Below are positions 33,669-42,538 of a stretch of DNA of 64,000 nt, in pieces. The stretch is from Mycobacterium colombiense (GTDB taxonomy: Bacteria; Actinomycetota; Actinomycetes; Mycobacteriales; Mycobacteriaceae), in NCBI RefSeq assembly GCF_003284975.1, contig NZ_QMEU01000012.1, positions 17,414 to 81,413 on the forward strand, given 5' to 3'. Position 1 is the stretch's first letter, and every line of letters starts with the position of its first letter. The notes below the pieces were generated by a model that searched no databases, was not told the DNA's origin, and saw only the letters and a list, made by a program, of their open reading frames with translations. Made by a program: the position numbers and the translations under genes.

Positions 33669-34623
33669 ATTGACAAATACTTCGCCGACGAGCGCGCCCA
33701 AAGTCAGCGTTGTGTCGATCAGCTACAACCACGAAGCTTTCATCCGCGACACCCTTGACGGCTTCGTTGCTCAAGATACCGACTTCCCAGTTGAGATAGT
33801 CATCGCTGACGATGCGTCGACCGACGGGACTGCGACGATCATCCAGGACTACGCCAACCGGTATCCACATCTATTCCGGCCGATCTTGCGATCGACGAAT
33901 GTCGGCATCCACGAAAACCTGAGCGATGCCCTGTCGGCCGCTCGGGGCGAGTACCTCGCCATATGCGAGGGTGACGACTACTGGACCGATCCGATGAAGC
34001 TCAGCAAGCAAGTAGCCTTTCTGGATCAGCATCCCGAGACCTCGTTGTGTTTCCATCCCGTGCAGGTGCTTTGGACCGATGGCCGCAAGGGGTCCGAGTT
34101 TCCGCCGGCTGGCTGGCGCCGCGACTTGAGCATCGACACCCTCATCCGGCGGAACTTCATTCAAACGAACTCTGTCCTGTACCGGCGTCAGGCTCGTTAC
34201 GACGATATTCCGACCGACGTCATGCCGATGGATTGGTACTTACACGTCCGCCACGCGGCAGACGGCGGCATCGCGATGCTGCCGGATACTATGGCAGTCT
34301 ACCGTCGCCACCCTCAAAGTTTCTGGTACGGCGCGGAAGTGGACCGCGCAAACTTCTGGGTCTCGCATGGCCGCGGCCATGCGGCGATGTTCGAAGCGAT
34401 GCTGGATATCTTCCCCGACGACCCTGACCGTGAAGAAATAATCGCTGGCAGGGCCGACTGGATCCTGCGCGAGATTGCCAGGATCCCAGGCCCGGAGGCC
34501 CAGGCCGCGCTTCTAGAAACCATCACGCACCATCCGCGGTCCGCCATGCTGGCACTGCAACATCGCTGGAGATCGCCGATGCGGCGCCTTAAAGCCCTGT
34601 CGCGCAGGCTCAGAAGGACATAG
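33658..34623 (+). CDS. GT2-family glycosyltransferase (island copy 1)
   Basis: A 321-residue family 2 glycosyltransferase: KVSVVSISYNHEAFIRDTL, the donor-binding IADDASTDGT, DXD-like CEGDDYWTDP, and MDWYLHVRHA near the acceptor side. It is strongly paralogous to the enzyme at 38371-39435 over its full length. The ATG at 33658 overlaps the previous stop. A TTG at 33670, with GGGAG six bases upstream, aligns exactly with the start of that paralog and may be the true start. It probably transfers one of the distal sugars, perhaps the amino sugar made by the two genes upstream. Confidence 0.85.
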   Translation: MGVRLTNTSPTSAPKVSVVSISYNHEAFIRDTLDGFVAQDTDFPVEIVIADDASTDGTATIIQDYANRYPHLFRPILRSTNVGIHENLSDALSAARGEYLAICEGDDYWTDPMKLSKQVAFLDQHPETSLCFHPVQVLWTDGRKGSEFPPAGWRRDLSIDTLIRRNFIQTNSVLYRRQARYDDIPTDVMPMDWYLHVRHAADGGIAMLPDTMAVYRRHPQSFWYGAEVDRANFWVSHGRGHAAMFEAMLDIFPDDPDREEIIAGRADWILREIARIPGPEAQAALLETITHHPRSAMLALQHRWRSPMRRLKALSRRLRRT

Positions 34624-34688
34624 ACGCCTAGAATTCACGGTGCCGCGGCATCTCTCGAAAACGGGCAATCGAATTCAGACGTCGGCGA

Positions 34689-35501
34689 TCATCGGCCTTG
34701 AGCCCCAGAATCACAGTCCGGTTTGCGCACGATATACAGCACCGACCCGAGAGCTATGGCGTGCCGGTTGAAAACCTCTTCACCGAACGTCTGCGAGTCG
34801 AGGGCGGAAACCTCAAACCCGCTAGTGCGAATCCGCGAGCACAACGTGGGACGGTCGTAGAGCCGCACGTGGTCGCCTTGGGCGAACCGGCGCCACCGCT
34901 CGCTCTCGTCCGTGACCGTCGGATCTTCGTCGAAGCTGCCTTCAGGGGCTACCGGAGTCATGATGATGCCGCAACCACCCGGTGCAAGTATTCGGTACAG
35001 CTCGTTCAGCGCGCGGGCGTCATCCGAAACGTGCTCAAGCACGTGTGAACAGATGAAGAAGTCGACCGAGCCGTCCGCATAGATTGGCATGTCGGTGATG
35101 TCAACGACGTCATCGACACCGCTCATCATCAAATCGGCGCTGCGATAACGGAAATCGTTGCGGCTCTTCAAGTACCCCGACAGGGGTGGCGACGGCGCAA
35201 ATTCGAGCACCTTTCGCTCGCCATCGGGCGGCAGAAACCGGTCGACGTAGAGCTTGTAAAGGCGGTCCCGGTCGACCGAGCCGCACACCGGACAGACGTA
35301 CCTCCGGTGATTGATCGTCTCCATCTCGTCGAGGGAATACGGGAATCCGTACTTGGCGAGCTCGCCGCCCAGTCTGCGCGTAACGCTCAAAAAGCGGATC
35401 CGGCTCCCGCACATGTTGCACTGACCTGGGCCCACGAAGCAGATTCGGCGGATGAAGCGGCCAGCACGTTGGCCTGTGTCCGAGAGCGGCATGTGTCTCA
35501 T
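34689..35501 (-). CDS. SAM-dependent methyltransferase with N-terminal zinc-ribbon-like motif
   Basis: A 270-residue class I methyltransferase. Near the N-terminus are two Cys pairs (CNMC and CPVC) that could hold a metal. The methyltransferase core follows with VLEFAPSPPLSGYLK as motif I, HVLEHVSDDARALNEL as the Methyltransf_11-type motif and RILAPGGCGIIMTPV. It lies on the minus strand, convergent with the GT2 gene before it and divergent from the methyltransferase after it, so it is transcribed alone. The glycine-poor motif I (EFAPSP) is unusual. It probably methylates a sugar of the variable glycan, but the target is unknown. Confidence 0.75.
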   Translation of the reverse strand: MRHMPLSDTGQRAGRFIRRICFVGPGQCNMCGSRIRFLSVTRRLGGELAKYGFPYSLDEMETINHRRYVCPVCGSVDRDRLYKLYVDRFLPPDGERKVLEFAPSPPLSGYLKSRNDFRYRSADLMMSGVDDVVDITDMPIYADGSVDFFICSHVLEHVSDDARALNELYRILAPGGCGIIMTPVAPEGSFDEDPTVTDESERWRRFAQGDHVRLYDRPTLCSRIRTSGFEVSALDSQTFGEEVFNRHAIALGSVLYIVRKPDCDSGAQGR

Positions 35502-35816
35502 TCAATAACAGCCTGCCGGCCAACGGCACCATATTGCGGTGCATGCCGCACAAGCGTGCCGACTACTGGGCTGGCTGGACGGCAGGCGTCAGCATCAAGC
35601 GTGCCCGACCGCGGTCGATCGAGTGCTGCCCGGCGAGGCGCTCCCTGCACGGCGAAGCATGCGGTAGAAGTGGAACTGGGCGATGTTCTCACGAAGTGGC
35701 GGCCGGTTTCATCAACCGAGCCAATGCGCGAGCGGTACATACCGGCGACGCCAAAGTCGTCCGGCGCGGAGTTTAGTGCAGTGAAACGGCGATCATCTGA
35801 AAGGGATCAACGCGTA
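35502..35816. other. Divergent intergenic region with an open plus-strand frame
   Basis: No gene is called. It must contain two divergent promoters. The plus-strand frame of the following methyltransferase stays open through all of it (35307 onward) and part reads protein-like (ELGDVLTKW, MRERYIPATPK), so it could be a remnant N-terminus or a relic of another gene. A GTG at 35781 would extend the methyltransferase by 12 residues. Confidence 0.35.
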
Positions 35817-36677
35817 ATGTCGGCGGAGAAGCAGACCTTCGAATTCACGGCTCATAACATCCGTCTCGACGACGGAACTTATACGAAACCCGAATCCATC
35901 AATTCGATCGCGGACCACCCGTGGTTCGTATCGGCCCGGGGGGTCCTGGACACCGTCTTTCCAGGAGAAGACAAAACCAGCTTCCGCGTGGCGGACGTTG
36001 GCTGCTTGGAGGGCGGATACGCTGTTGAATTCGCGCGCATGGGTTTTCAAGTCCTTGGCATCGAGGTGCGGGAATCGAATGTGGCGGCGTGCCACTATGT
36101 CAAATCGAAGATCGACCTACCACGGTTGGAGTTCGTCCAGGACAACGCTTTGAACATCGCAAATTACGGCGCCTTCGACGCCGTCTTCTGCTGCGGCCTT
36201 CTCTACCACCTGGATCGCCCGAAAGAGTTCCTCGAAACAGTCTCGAGCGTGACGAACAGGTTGCTGATCCTACAGACGCATTTCTCCCTCATCAGCGATT
36301 TCGATAAACGGTTCCGTCTGTCAACGCGGGTGCGATGGTTCGCGGATCGCATCTTGAGAAGGTCCGCCGCCACGAAGTTCGTGCTCTCGTCCCCCACCAC
36401 GAACGAGGGCCTGCCAGGACGTTGGTATACGGAATTCGCCGATGACCAGTCATTCAGCAAGAGAGAAACCGCAAAGTGGGCCTCCTGGGACAACCACCGA
36501 TCTTTTTGGATCCAGCGGGAGCACTTACTGCAGACAATCCATGACGTCGGATTCGATGTAGTGATGGAACAATACGACAATCTCGAACCGAGCATCGCAG
36601 AGAACTTGCTCGAAGGCTCCTATCAAGCGGATCTGCGGGGCACATTCATCGGCATCAAAACTCGCGACCGAGCCTGA
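35817..36677 (+). CDS. SAM-dependent methyltransferase
   Basis: A 286-residue class I methyltransferase. Motif I is VADVGCLEGGYAVEFARMG, the acidic residue ending beta-2 is in VLGIEVRESN, and the post-core segment FDAVFCCGLLYHLDRP resembles tRNA-wobble/CmoB-like and sugar methyltransferases. The start at 35817 is preceded by GAAAGGGATC at a somewhat long spacing. By eye this is one of the least GC-rich genes of the window, which supports recent acquisition. In context it most likely O- or N-methylates a sugar in the variable oligosaccharide; no substrate can be assigned. Confidence 0.78.
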   Translation: MSAEKQTFEFTAHNIRLDDGTYTKPESINSIADHPWFVSARGVLDTVFPGEDKTSFRVADVGCLEGGYAVEFARMGFQVLGIEVRESNVAACHYVKSKIDLPRLEFVQDNALNIANYGAFDAVFCCGLLYHLDRPKEFLETVSSVTNRLLILQTHFSLISDFDKRFRLSTRVRWFADRILRRSAATKFVLSSPTTNEGLPGRWYTEFADDQSFSKRETAKWASWDNHRSFWIQREHLLQTIHDVGFDVVMEQYDNLEPSIAENLLEGSYQADLRGTFIGIKTRDRA

Positions 36678-36814
36678 CCTCGCCTGTGCACGCTGCTGGG
36701 TGCCCGACTAAACCCTTGACCGGCAGCAATGCCCAAATGGCCTCCGCGGATCAAACCACTAGAGATAATGACCTCTGCCGCCGCCCACTCGCACGGCCAC
36801 CGGAAGGATTCGTC

Positions 36815-38053
36815 GTGAAGATCGCCCTGGCCAGCTACGGAACCCGCGGCGATGTCGAGCCTTGCACGGCTCTGGGCCGCGAACTGCAGCGCCGGGGTCA
36901 CGAGGTCCGCCTTGCGGTTCCGCCCAATCTGGTCCCATTGGTCGAGTCGGCCGGGCTGACGGCGGCCGCTTACGGGCCCGATCAGCAGGACGGATTCTGG
37001 GACACCGATTTCCTCGGCAAATTCTGGAACTTTCCGGAGGTGAGAAGGCGGTGGCGGGAAGCGCAGGAGCTGCTTGTGCAGTCCTGGGCGGAGATGGGTG
37101 CGACCCTGATATCGGTTTCCGACGGCGCCGACCTGGTCTTCACCGGCCCGGGCTTCCCGGGCGTCGCGGCGAATGTCGCCGAATACCGCGACTTGCCCTT
37201 GGCCACGATGCACTACTTCCCCATGCGACCCAACGGTCAGCTCGCGCCGAATCTGCCGGCCCCGCTGGTGCGCGGCGCCATGGCGGCGCTGGACTGGACG
37301 CAGTGGCGGGTGACGAAAAGGGCCGAGGACGCACAACGCCGTGAACTCGGCCTACCGAGGGCGAAAAGCCCTGCGCCACAGCGGATGGCCGCCCGCGGTG
37401 CACTGGAGATTCAGGCCTACGACGAGGTGTGCTTTCCCGGGCTGGCCGACGAATGGGCGAAATCGAATGGCCGACGGCCGTTTGTCGGCACATTGACGAT
37501 GGAGATGACGACCGACGCCGACGACGACGTCGCGACCTGGATTGCCGCCGGCACGCCCCCGATCTGCTTTGGCTTCGGCAGCACAGCGGTCGAATCCCCG
37601 GCCAATACAATCAACATGATCGCTCATGCCTGCGCCCAGCTGGGTGAGCGAGCGCTGGTGTGCTCCGGCAAAACCGACTTCAGTGGTGCCGAACGGTTTA
37701 ACCACGTCAAGGTGGTCGGCCCGGTGAACTACGCGGCGGTCTTTCCCGCCTGCCGCGCGGTGGTGCACCACAGTGGCGCGGGCACCACGGCCGCGGGACT
37801 GCGCGCCGGAGTTCCCACCTTGAGTCTCTGGAGTCTCAGTGATCAAAAGATCTGGGCTGGGCAAATCCAGCGGTTGAAAGTTGGTCTCGCTCGGCCCTTT
37901 TCGGAAACCACGCACGAATCGTTGGTCGCTGACCTGCGGGAGATCCTTTCTCCGCAATACGCCACCCGCGCCCGCGAAATCGCGGCGCGAATGACCAAAC
38001 CCGCTGAAAGCATCGGAACCGCCGCAGACCTTCTGGAGAAATTTTCCGCCTGA
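36815..38053 (+). CDS. GT1-family glycosyltransferase (variant acceptor motif)
   Basis: A 412-residue GT-B enzyme of the GPL glycosyltransferase group: VKIALASYGTRGDVEPCTALG at the start, EIQAYDEVCFPGLADEW in the middle, then PPICFGFGST and VVHHSGAGTTAAGLRAGVP in the donor-binding half. The three other GT1 enzymes in this locus have HHGGSG at that site, whereas this one has HHSGAG. The GTG at 36815 follows GGAAGGA by seven bases and gives the family N-terminus; the upstream frame is not coding. It may use a different sugar donor from the core enzymes, which fits its place inside the variable island. Confidence 0.88.
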   Translation: MKIALASYGTRGDVEPCTALGRELQRRGHEVRLAVPPNLVPLVESAGLTAAAYGPDQQDGFWDTDFLGKFWNFPEVRRRWREAQELLVQSWAEMGATLISVSDGADLVFTGPGFPGVAANVAEYRDLPLATMHYFPMRPNGQLAPNLPAPLVRGAMAALDWTQWRVTKRAEDAQRRELGLPRAKSPAPQRMAARGALEIQAYDEVCFPGLADEWAKSNGRRPFVGTLTMEMTTDADDDVATWIAAGTPPICFGFGSTAVESPANTINMIAHACAQLGERALVCSGKTDFSGAERFNHVKVVGPVNYAAVFPACRAVVHHSGAGTTAAGLRAGVPTLSLWSLSDQKIWAGQIQRLKVGLARPFSETTHESLVADLREILSPQYATRAREIAARMTKPAESIGTAADLLEKFSA

Positions 38054-38370
38054 GAAGCACGCATGTTGCCAGGCAGAGGCTATCGATCGTGACGGCGTGC
38101 GGCAACGCCACCTCAGAGCGGTGGTATTCGTTTGCTGTACGAGCACCAGCATTGTAAAGACTGTGCGTCATACCTGTTGCCTGGCAAGCGAATCACTCGC
38201 GCAACCTTTACGATTGACGCACGGGTCAGTATCGGTGCTGTTTTCGGCCCGGGGACTGTTAGGGTCGGCAACTAGCTGAAGCCGTCTCCCTTCTCGCGTC
38301 CCTGCTGGTCGGACCAACTACGTTTCGACGACCGCGCAGACCGAGCAACTGCGCAGAAGGGAGGCTCGCA
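38054..38370. other. Intergenic region before the GT2-pyruvyltransferase operon
   Basis: 317 bp without a supported gene, less GC-rich than the flanks. Inverted arms TTGCCAGGCA (38066-38075) and TGCCTGGCAA (38178-38187) lie about 100 bp apart. The promoter of the downstream four-gene run is expected here. Before the next start the ribosome-binding site AAGGGAGG is very strong. Confidence 0.45.
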
Positions 38371-39435
38371 GTGACCGTAAGGCCAACAGCGAAGCCCCCC
38401 AAGGTCAGCGTGGTTTCGACCACTCACAATCAGCAGGCCTACATCCGGGAGACGTTGGACAGCTTCCTCGCCCAGCAGACCGAATTTCCGGTGGAGATCA
38501 TCGTTGCCGACGACGCCTCGACCGATGCGACGCCGCGAATCATTCAGGACTACGCCGACCGCCACCCGCACCTGTTCCGACCGATCCTGCGATCCAAGAA
38601 CCTCGGCCTCAACGCGAACCTGACCGGCGCGCTGTCAGCAGCGCGCGGTGAGTACATCGCGCTGTGCGAGGGCGACGACTACTGGGTCGACCCGCGCAAA
38701 CTGAGCAAGCAAGTCGCACTGCTCGACCAGAACCCGAACACCGCGGTGTGTTTTCACCCGGTGCAGGTCGTCTGGACCCACGAGCGCGCCGAAGACGAAA
38801 AGCTCGTCCACGCCGTGTATCGCAAGTTCGAACAGACCTTCCTGCCGACCTTTCCGCCGCCCTTTCGGGCCGGCGACCTCAGCTTCGAGACACTGATCTC
38901 ACGAAACTTCATCCAGACCAACTCGGTCATGTACCGCCGCCTCCCCCGCTACGACGACATCCCGGCCGACGTCATGCCGGTGGACTGGTACCTACACGTC
39001 CGCCACGCGGCGCAAGGCGACATCGCCATGCTGCCGGAGACGATGGCCGTCTATCGTCGCCACCCACGCGGCATGTGGTACAAGTCCATCACCGACCCCG
39101 CAACGTTCTGGCGCACGCAGGGTCGAGCGCATGCGGCGACCTTGGACGCCATGCTCGATGTCGTCTCCGGCGATCCCACGCACGAATCGATCGTCGCCAA
39201 AAACGCCAACTGGGTACTCCGCGCGATCGCCAAACAGGTGCCCGGCCCCGAAGGACATGCCCTCCTGGTCCAAACCACTGCGGAGTACCCGCGCATCGCG
39301 ACACTGGCCCTGCAGAACCGGTGGACCAGGACGCCCGGAGGGCTCCTGAAGAAGTTGCGGCGCAAGGTCGTTCGTAATGCCGCCCGACCGAAGCACGGCG
39401 CGGTGCAGCGGCTCAACGAGAGACTGAGCGCCTGA
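38371..39435 (+). CDS. GT2-family glycosyltransferase (island copy 2)
   Basis: A 354-residue family 2 glycosyltransferase with KVSVVSTTHNQQAYIRETL, VADDASTDAT, CEGDDYWVDP and VDWYLHVRHAAQ. It is the paralog of the enzyme at 33658, about 33 residues longer; one insertion follows the segment CFHPVQVVW. The GTG start has AAGGGAGG at ideal spacing. It begins a run of closely spaced genes: the pyruvyltransferase starts 2 bp after its stop and a methyltransferase overlaps that. It therefore probably adds the sugar that is then pyruvylated and methylated. Confidence 0.88.
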   Translation: MTVRPTAKPPKVSVVSTTHNQQAYIRETLDSFLAQQTEFPVEIIVADDASTDATPRIIQDYADRHPHLFRPILRSKNLGLNANLTGALSAARGEYIALCEGDDYWVDPRKLSKQVALLDQNPNTAVCFHPVQVVWTHERAEDEKLVHAVYRKFEQTFLPTFPPPFRAGDLSFETLISRNFIQTNSVMYRRLPRYDDIPADVMPVDWYLHVRHAAQGDIAMLPETMAVYRRHPRGMWYKSITDPATFWRTQGRAHAATLDAMLDVVSGDPTHESIVAKNANWVLRAIAKQVPGPEGHALLVQTTAEYPRIATLALQNRWTRTPGGLLKKLRRKVVRNAARPKHGAVQRLNERLSA

Positions 39436-39437
39436 CG

Positions 39438-40487
39438 ATGCCCGCCACCGCAGACCCGACCGTCGCCTACCTCGGCTGGCACGGCCTGGGCAATCTCGGC
39501 GACGACGCGATCTACGACGCGGTTCGCGGCCAGCTACCCGGGGCGACCTTCCTCGATCTGCCGCGCCTGCCCCACCAATTGATTTATGCAACCGCCACCG
39601 CCGCAATTGGTTTGAACCGTTCGCTACGGCGCAGCAGGCAGGTAGTGGGGGGCGGCACTCTCGTCGGCCGGAGCCAGTGGCGGCTCCTGGTCAACCGAGG
39701 ATTGGCGCTCACCAAGGACAACGGAAGCCACGCAATTGGGGTGGGCGTCGAAGATCCGGCCTTCGGCGGACGCAACAGCGGTTCAGGCAAGGGCGAGCTG
39801 AAGCGGTGGGCGCCGATACTTTCCAGATTCCGTACCGTATCGGTGCGGGGGCCGCGCAGCGCCGAACTGCTGGCCGACATCGGGTTGAGCGTCGAGGTGT
39901 CCGGCGACCCGGCGCTGCTGCTCCCCCGACCCGACGTCAGTCCCGAAGAGGACTTGATCGGCGTGAATCTCGGTTTCGGGGACGACCTGTGGGGGCACGA
40001 TCCAATCATGTTGGCCGGCGAAATCGCCAACGCCGTCAAACAGCTGGCCTCGCACGGCTACCGCTTCATCGGGATACTGATGAATCCGGAAGACCGGCGG
40101 TGGACCGAAGCGGCGCTGAGGGACATCCCGGAAGCCCAGCTGGTGCTGCCGGCCAACCCCGACGCCGCCGCGCGGGAATTCGCCCGCTGTTCGGCAGCGA
40201 TCGTCACCCGACTACACGCGAGTGTGCTGGCGTCGCTGTCCGACACTCCCGTCGTTTCCCTTGAATACCAACCGAAGTGCCGCGACTTCGCACTCGCGAT
40301 CGACGATGAACGGTCCCTGATCCGCACCGACGCGGTGAGCGACACGGCCGTCGTCGACCAGGTACTCGACGCGATCGGGAACTCATCGAGCATCCGAAGC
40401 AGCAAGCGCGACGCGGTCGCAGCCCTGCGACATCGCCTGCACAGCGAATACGCCGACCTCGCGCGTGAGTTGGGACTGGCTTCGTGA
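39438..40487 (+). CDS. Polysaccharide pyruvyltransferase family protein
   Basis: A 349-residue member of the polysaccharide pyruvyl transferase family (CsaB/WcaK type). Visible family features are YLGWHGLGNLGDDAIYDAV at the start, RQVVGGGTLV, the SVRGPRSAELL segment and, near the end, AIVTRLHASVLASLSDTPVV with the conserved His. These enzymes usually transfer pyruvate from phosphoenolpyruvate to a sugar as a ketal, giving the glycan a negative charge. Pyruvylated terminal glucose is known in some M. avium complex GPL serovars. It lies between a GT2 enzyme and a methyltransferase, with start and stop nearly touching both. Some members of this family do other reactions, so the activity is probable but not certain. 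Confidence 0.85.
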   Translation: MPATADPTVAYLGWHGLGNLGDDAIYDAVRGQLPGATFLDLPRLPHQLIYATATAAIGLNRSLRRSRQVVGGGTLVGRSQWRLLVNRGLALTKDNGSHAIGVGVEDPAFGGRNSGSGKGELKRWAPILSRFRTVSVRGPRSAELLADIGLSVEVSGDPALLLPRPDVSPEEDLIGVNLGFGDDLWGHDPIMLAGEIANAVKQLASHGYRFIGILMNPEDRRWTEAALRDIPEAQLVLPANPDAAAREFARCSAAIVTRLHASVLASLSDTPVVSLEYQPKCRDFALAIDDERSLIRTDAVSDTAVVDQVLDAIGNSSSIRSSKRDAVAALRHRLHSEYADLARELGLAS

Positions 40488-41161
40488 TACCGCTGCGAAA
40501 AGCGTTGGAGCTGAAGTGGGTCAAACGGGGCGGGCGCATCGCCGGTCTCCCGCGACGGTTGCCGCCCGCGGCGCGCAAAGCCGCCATCGAATCATCGGCC
40601 CAGTCCACGAACAAGATCGGCGCCCTGCCGTTGGCCGAAGCCTACGGGCAGCCGGGCGCGACCCGGAAACCCAAACAGGTCCGGGCCGCGTCGTGGCAGG
40701 GCGACCTGTACGCCTACCTGGTGGGCTGGCGCGACCCCGGGATCGTGGTCGAGTTCGGATCGGCTTTTGGGGTGTCCGGGATGTACCTGTCCTCCGCGCT
40801 GCGGCGGGGCTGGATGTATTCGTTCGAGATCAACCCCGCCTGGGCTGACATCGCCGAGCGAAACATCAACTCCATCAGCGACCGTTTCACCCTGACCAGG
40901 GGTGCCTTCGAAGACCACGTCGGCGACATTCCCGACCCGATCGATCTGGCTCTGGTGGACGGTATCCACACCCGGGATTTCGTGGCCCGGCAATGGCAGC
41001 TCCTGAAGCCCCGGTTGACCCCGGGTGGTTGGGTGCTGTTCGACGACATCGACTTCAATCCCGGGATGGGCGAAGCCTGGCTGGACATCTGCGCCGACCC
41101 CGACGTGGTGGGGGCGGTCGAGGTGTCTAAACGGCTGGGCCTCATCGAATTGGGTTCTTAA
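40484..41161 (+). CDS. Class I O-methyltransferase
   Basis: A 225-residue methyltransferase of the Methyltransf_24 type. Motif I is VVEFGSAFGVSGMYLSSAL; acidic and metal-type positions appear in DLALVDGIHTRDFVARQW and WVLFDDIDFNPGMGEAW. The GTG start overlaps the stop of the pyruvyltransferase gene (GTGA), so the two are coupled. It most likely O-methylates the terminal sugar handled by the pyruvyltransferase and its GT2 neighbour. 3-O-methyl groups on pyruvylated glucose are known in GPLs, but the position here is inference. Confidence 0.83.
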   Translation: MIPLRKALELKWVKRGGRIAGLPRRLPPAARKAAIESSAQSTNKIGALPLAEAYGQPGATRKPKQVRAASWQGDLYAYLVGWRDPGIVVEFGSAFGVSGMYLSSALRRGWMYSFEINPAWADIAERNINSISDRFTLTRGAFEDHVGDIPDPIDLALVDGIHTRDFVARQWQLLKPRLTPGGWVLFDDIDFNPGMGEAWLDICADPDVVGAVEVSKRLGLIELGS

Positions 41162-41273
41162 CCCCATAGCCCCGTCGGCAGACAGGGCGATCTACTGACG
41201 GCCAGTCGATCCGACCGGCAATAATGGGTCCGACGTTGCCCGCAGCAGGACAACTCCGAAAGGCAGGATGTTC

Positions 41274-42530
41274 GTGAAGTTTGCCCTGGCGAGTTACGGA
41301 ACTCGCGGCGACATCGAACCGTCTGCTGCCGTTGGCCTCGAACTGCTGCGCCGCGGGCACGACGTTCGCATGGCCGTCCCGCCCGAACTGGTCAGTTTCG
41401 TCGAGTCGGCCGGCCTCACCGCGGTTCCGTACGGGCCGAAGGTGCAGGAGTTCTTGGACGAGGAATTCCTTCGCAACATGTGGACGGACTTCTTCCGCAA
41501 TCCGATCCGGCAGATTCCCAAAGTTTGGGATCCGCTGATCAAGTACTGGGGCGACGTGAGCACAACGTTGAAGTCGCTGGCGGACGGGGCCGACCTGCTC
41601 TCCTCGGGCCTGAACTTCGAGCAGGCCGCGGCCAACGTCGCCGAGCATTACGCCATCCCGTTGGCCGCGCTGCATCACTTCCCCATGCGCGTGAACGGCC
41701 GGCTCGTGCCGAGCATGCCGGCGCCGCTGGTGCGCTCCACGATGACGGCGATCGAATGGCTGTTCTGGCAGTCGACGAAGGAAGTCGACAATGCGCAGCG
41801 CGGTGAACTCGGGCTGGAAAAGGCAAGACATCGCTCGCAGCGCCGAATCGCCGAACGCCGATCACTGGAGATCCAGGCGTACGACGACATTTTCTTTCCC
41901 GGTCTGGCAGCCGAGTGGGCGCGTTGGGGCGACCGGCGCCCCTTCGTCGGGGCACTGACGATGGAGCTGCCGACGGACGCCGACGACGACGTCGCATCCT
42001 GGATCGCCTCGGGAACACCGCCGATTTGCTTCGGGTCGGGCAGCATCGCGCTCGAATCCGCTTCCGACACGGTCACGATGATCGCGACGGCATGCGCGCG
42101 GCTGGGCGAGCGGGCCCTAATCTGCTTCGGCGGCACCGACTTCAGCGACGTGCCACACTTCGACCACGTCAAGGTGGTGGGCCCAGTGAACTACGCGACC
42201 ATCTTTCCCGCCTGCCGCGCCATCGTTCACCACGGCGGCTCGGGCACCACGGCCGCAAGCCTGCGCGCGGGCATCCCGACCCTGGCCCTGTGGAGCTCGG
42301 CCGATCAACCGTATTGGGCCGCGTCGATCAAACGCCTTAAATTGGGGACTGCCCGGCGCTTTTCGGTCACAACCCAGGAAACGCTGTTCTCGGACCTGCG
42401 CCAGATCCTCGCCCCGGATTACGCCGTGCGAACCCGCGAGTTCGCCGCGCGGATGATCAAACCCGCGGCCAGCGTCGAACGCACCGCCGACCTGTTGGAA
42501 GACGCCGCGCGCCGAAAAGGGTCTGGCTGA
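41274..42530 (+). CDS. GT1-family glycosyltransferase
   Basis: A 418-residue GT-B enzyme of the GPL group: VKFALASYGTRGDIEPSAAVG, QAYDDIFFPGLAAEWARWG, PPICFGSGSI and IVHHGGSGTTAASLRAGIP. The start is decided by the ribosome-binding site: AAAGGCAGG lies seven bases before the GTG at 41274 but only one base before the ATG at 41268, and the GTG gives the family N-terminus. It closes the plus-strand island. In the M. avium complex a GT1 gene called gtfB lies at this side of the drrC region, so this may be the equivalent, but I cannot prove orthology by sight. Confidence 0.88.
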   Translation: MKFALASYGTRGDIEPSAAVGLELLRRGHDVRMAVPPELVSFVESAGLTAVPYGPKVQEFLDEEFLRNMWTDFFRNPIRQIPKVWDPLIKYWGDVSTTLKSLADGADLLSSGLNFEQAAANVAEHYAIPLAALHHFPMRVNGRLVPSMPAPLVRSTMTAIEWLFWQSTKEVDNAQRGELGLEKARHRSQRRIAERRSLEIQAYDDIFFPGLAAEWARWGDRRPFVGALTMELPTDADDDVASWIASGTPPICFGSGSIALESASDTVTMIATACARLGERALICFGGTDFSDVPHFDHVKVVGPVNYATIFPACRAIVHHGGSGTTAASLRAGIPTLALWSSADQPYWAASIKRLKLGTARRFSVTTQETLFSDLRQILAPDYAVRTREFAARMIKPAASVERTADLLEDAARRKGSG

Positions 42531-42538
42531 GGGCGATA

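Noticed and set aside
38066..38187. Inverted TTGCCAGGCA/TGCCTGGCAA arms as an operator or element ends
   Set aside because: The arms are about 100 bp apart with no promoter or mobile gene between; kept only as a note in the intergenic entry.
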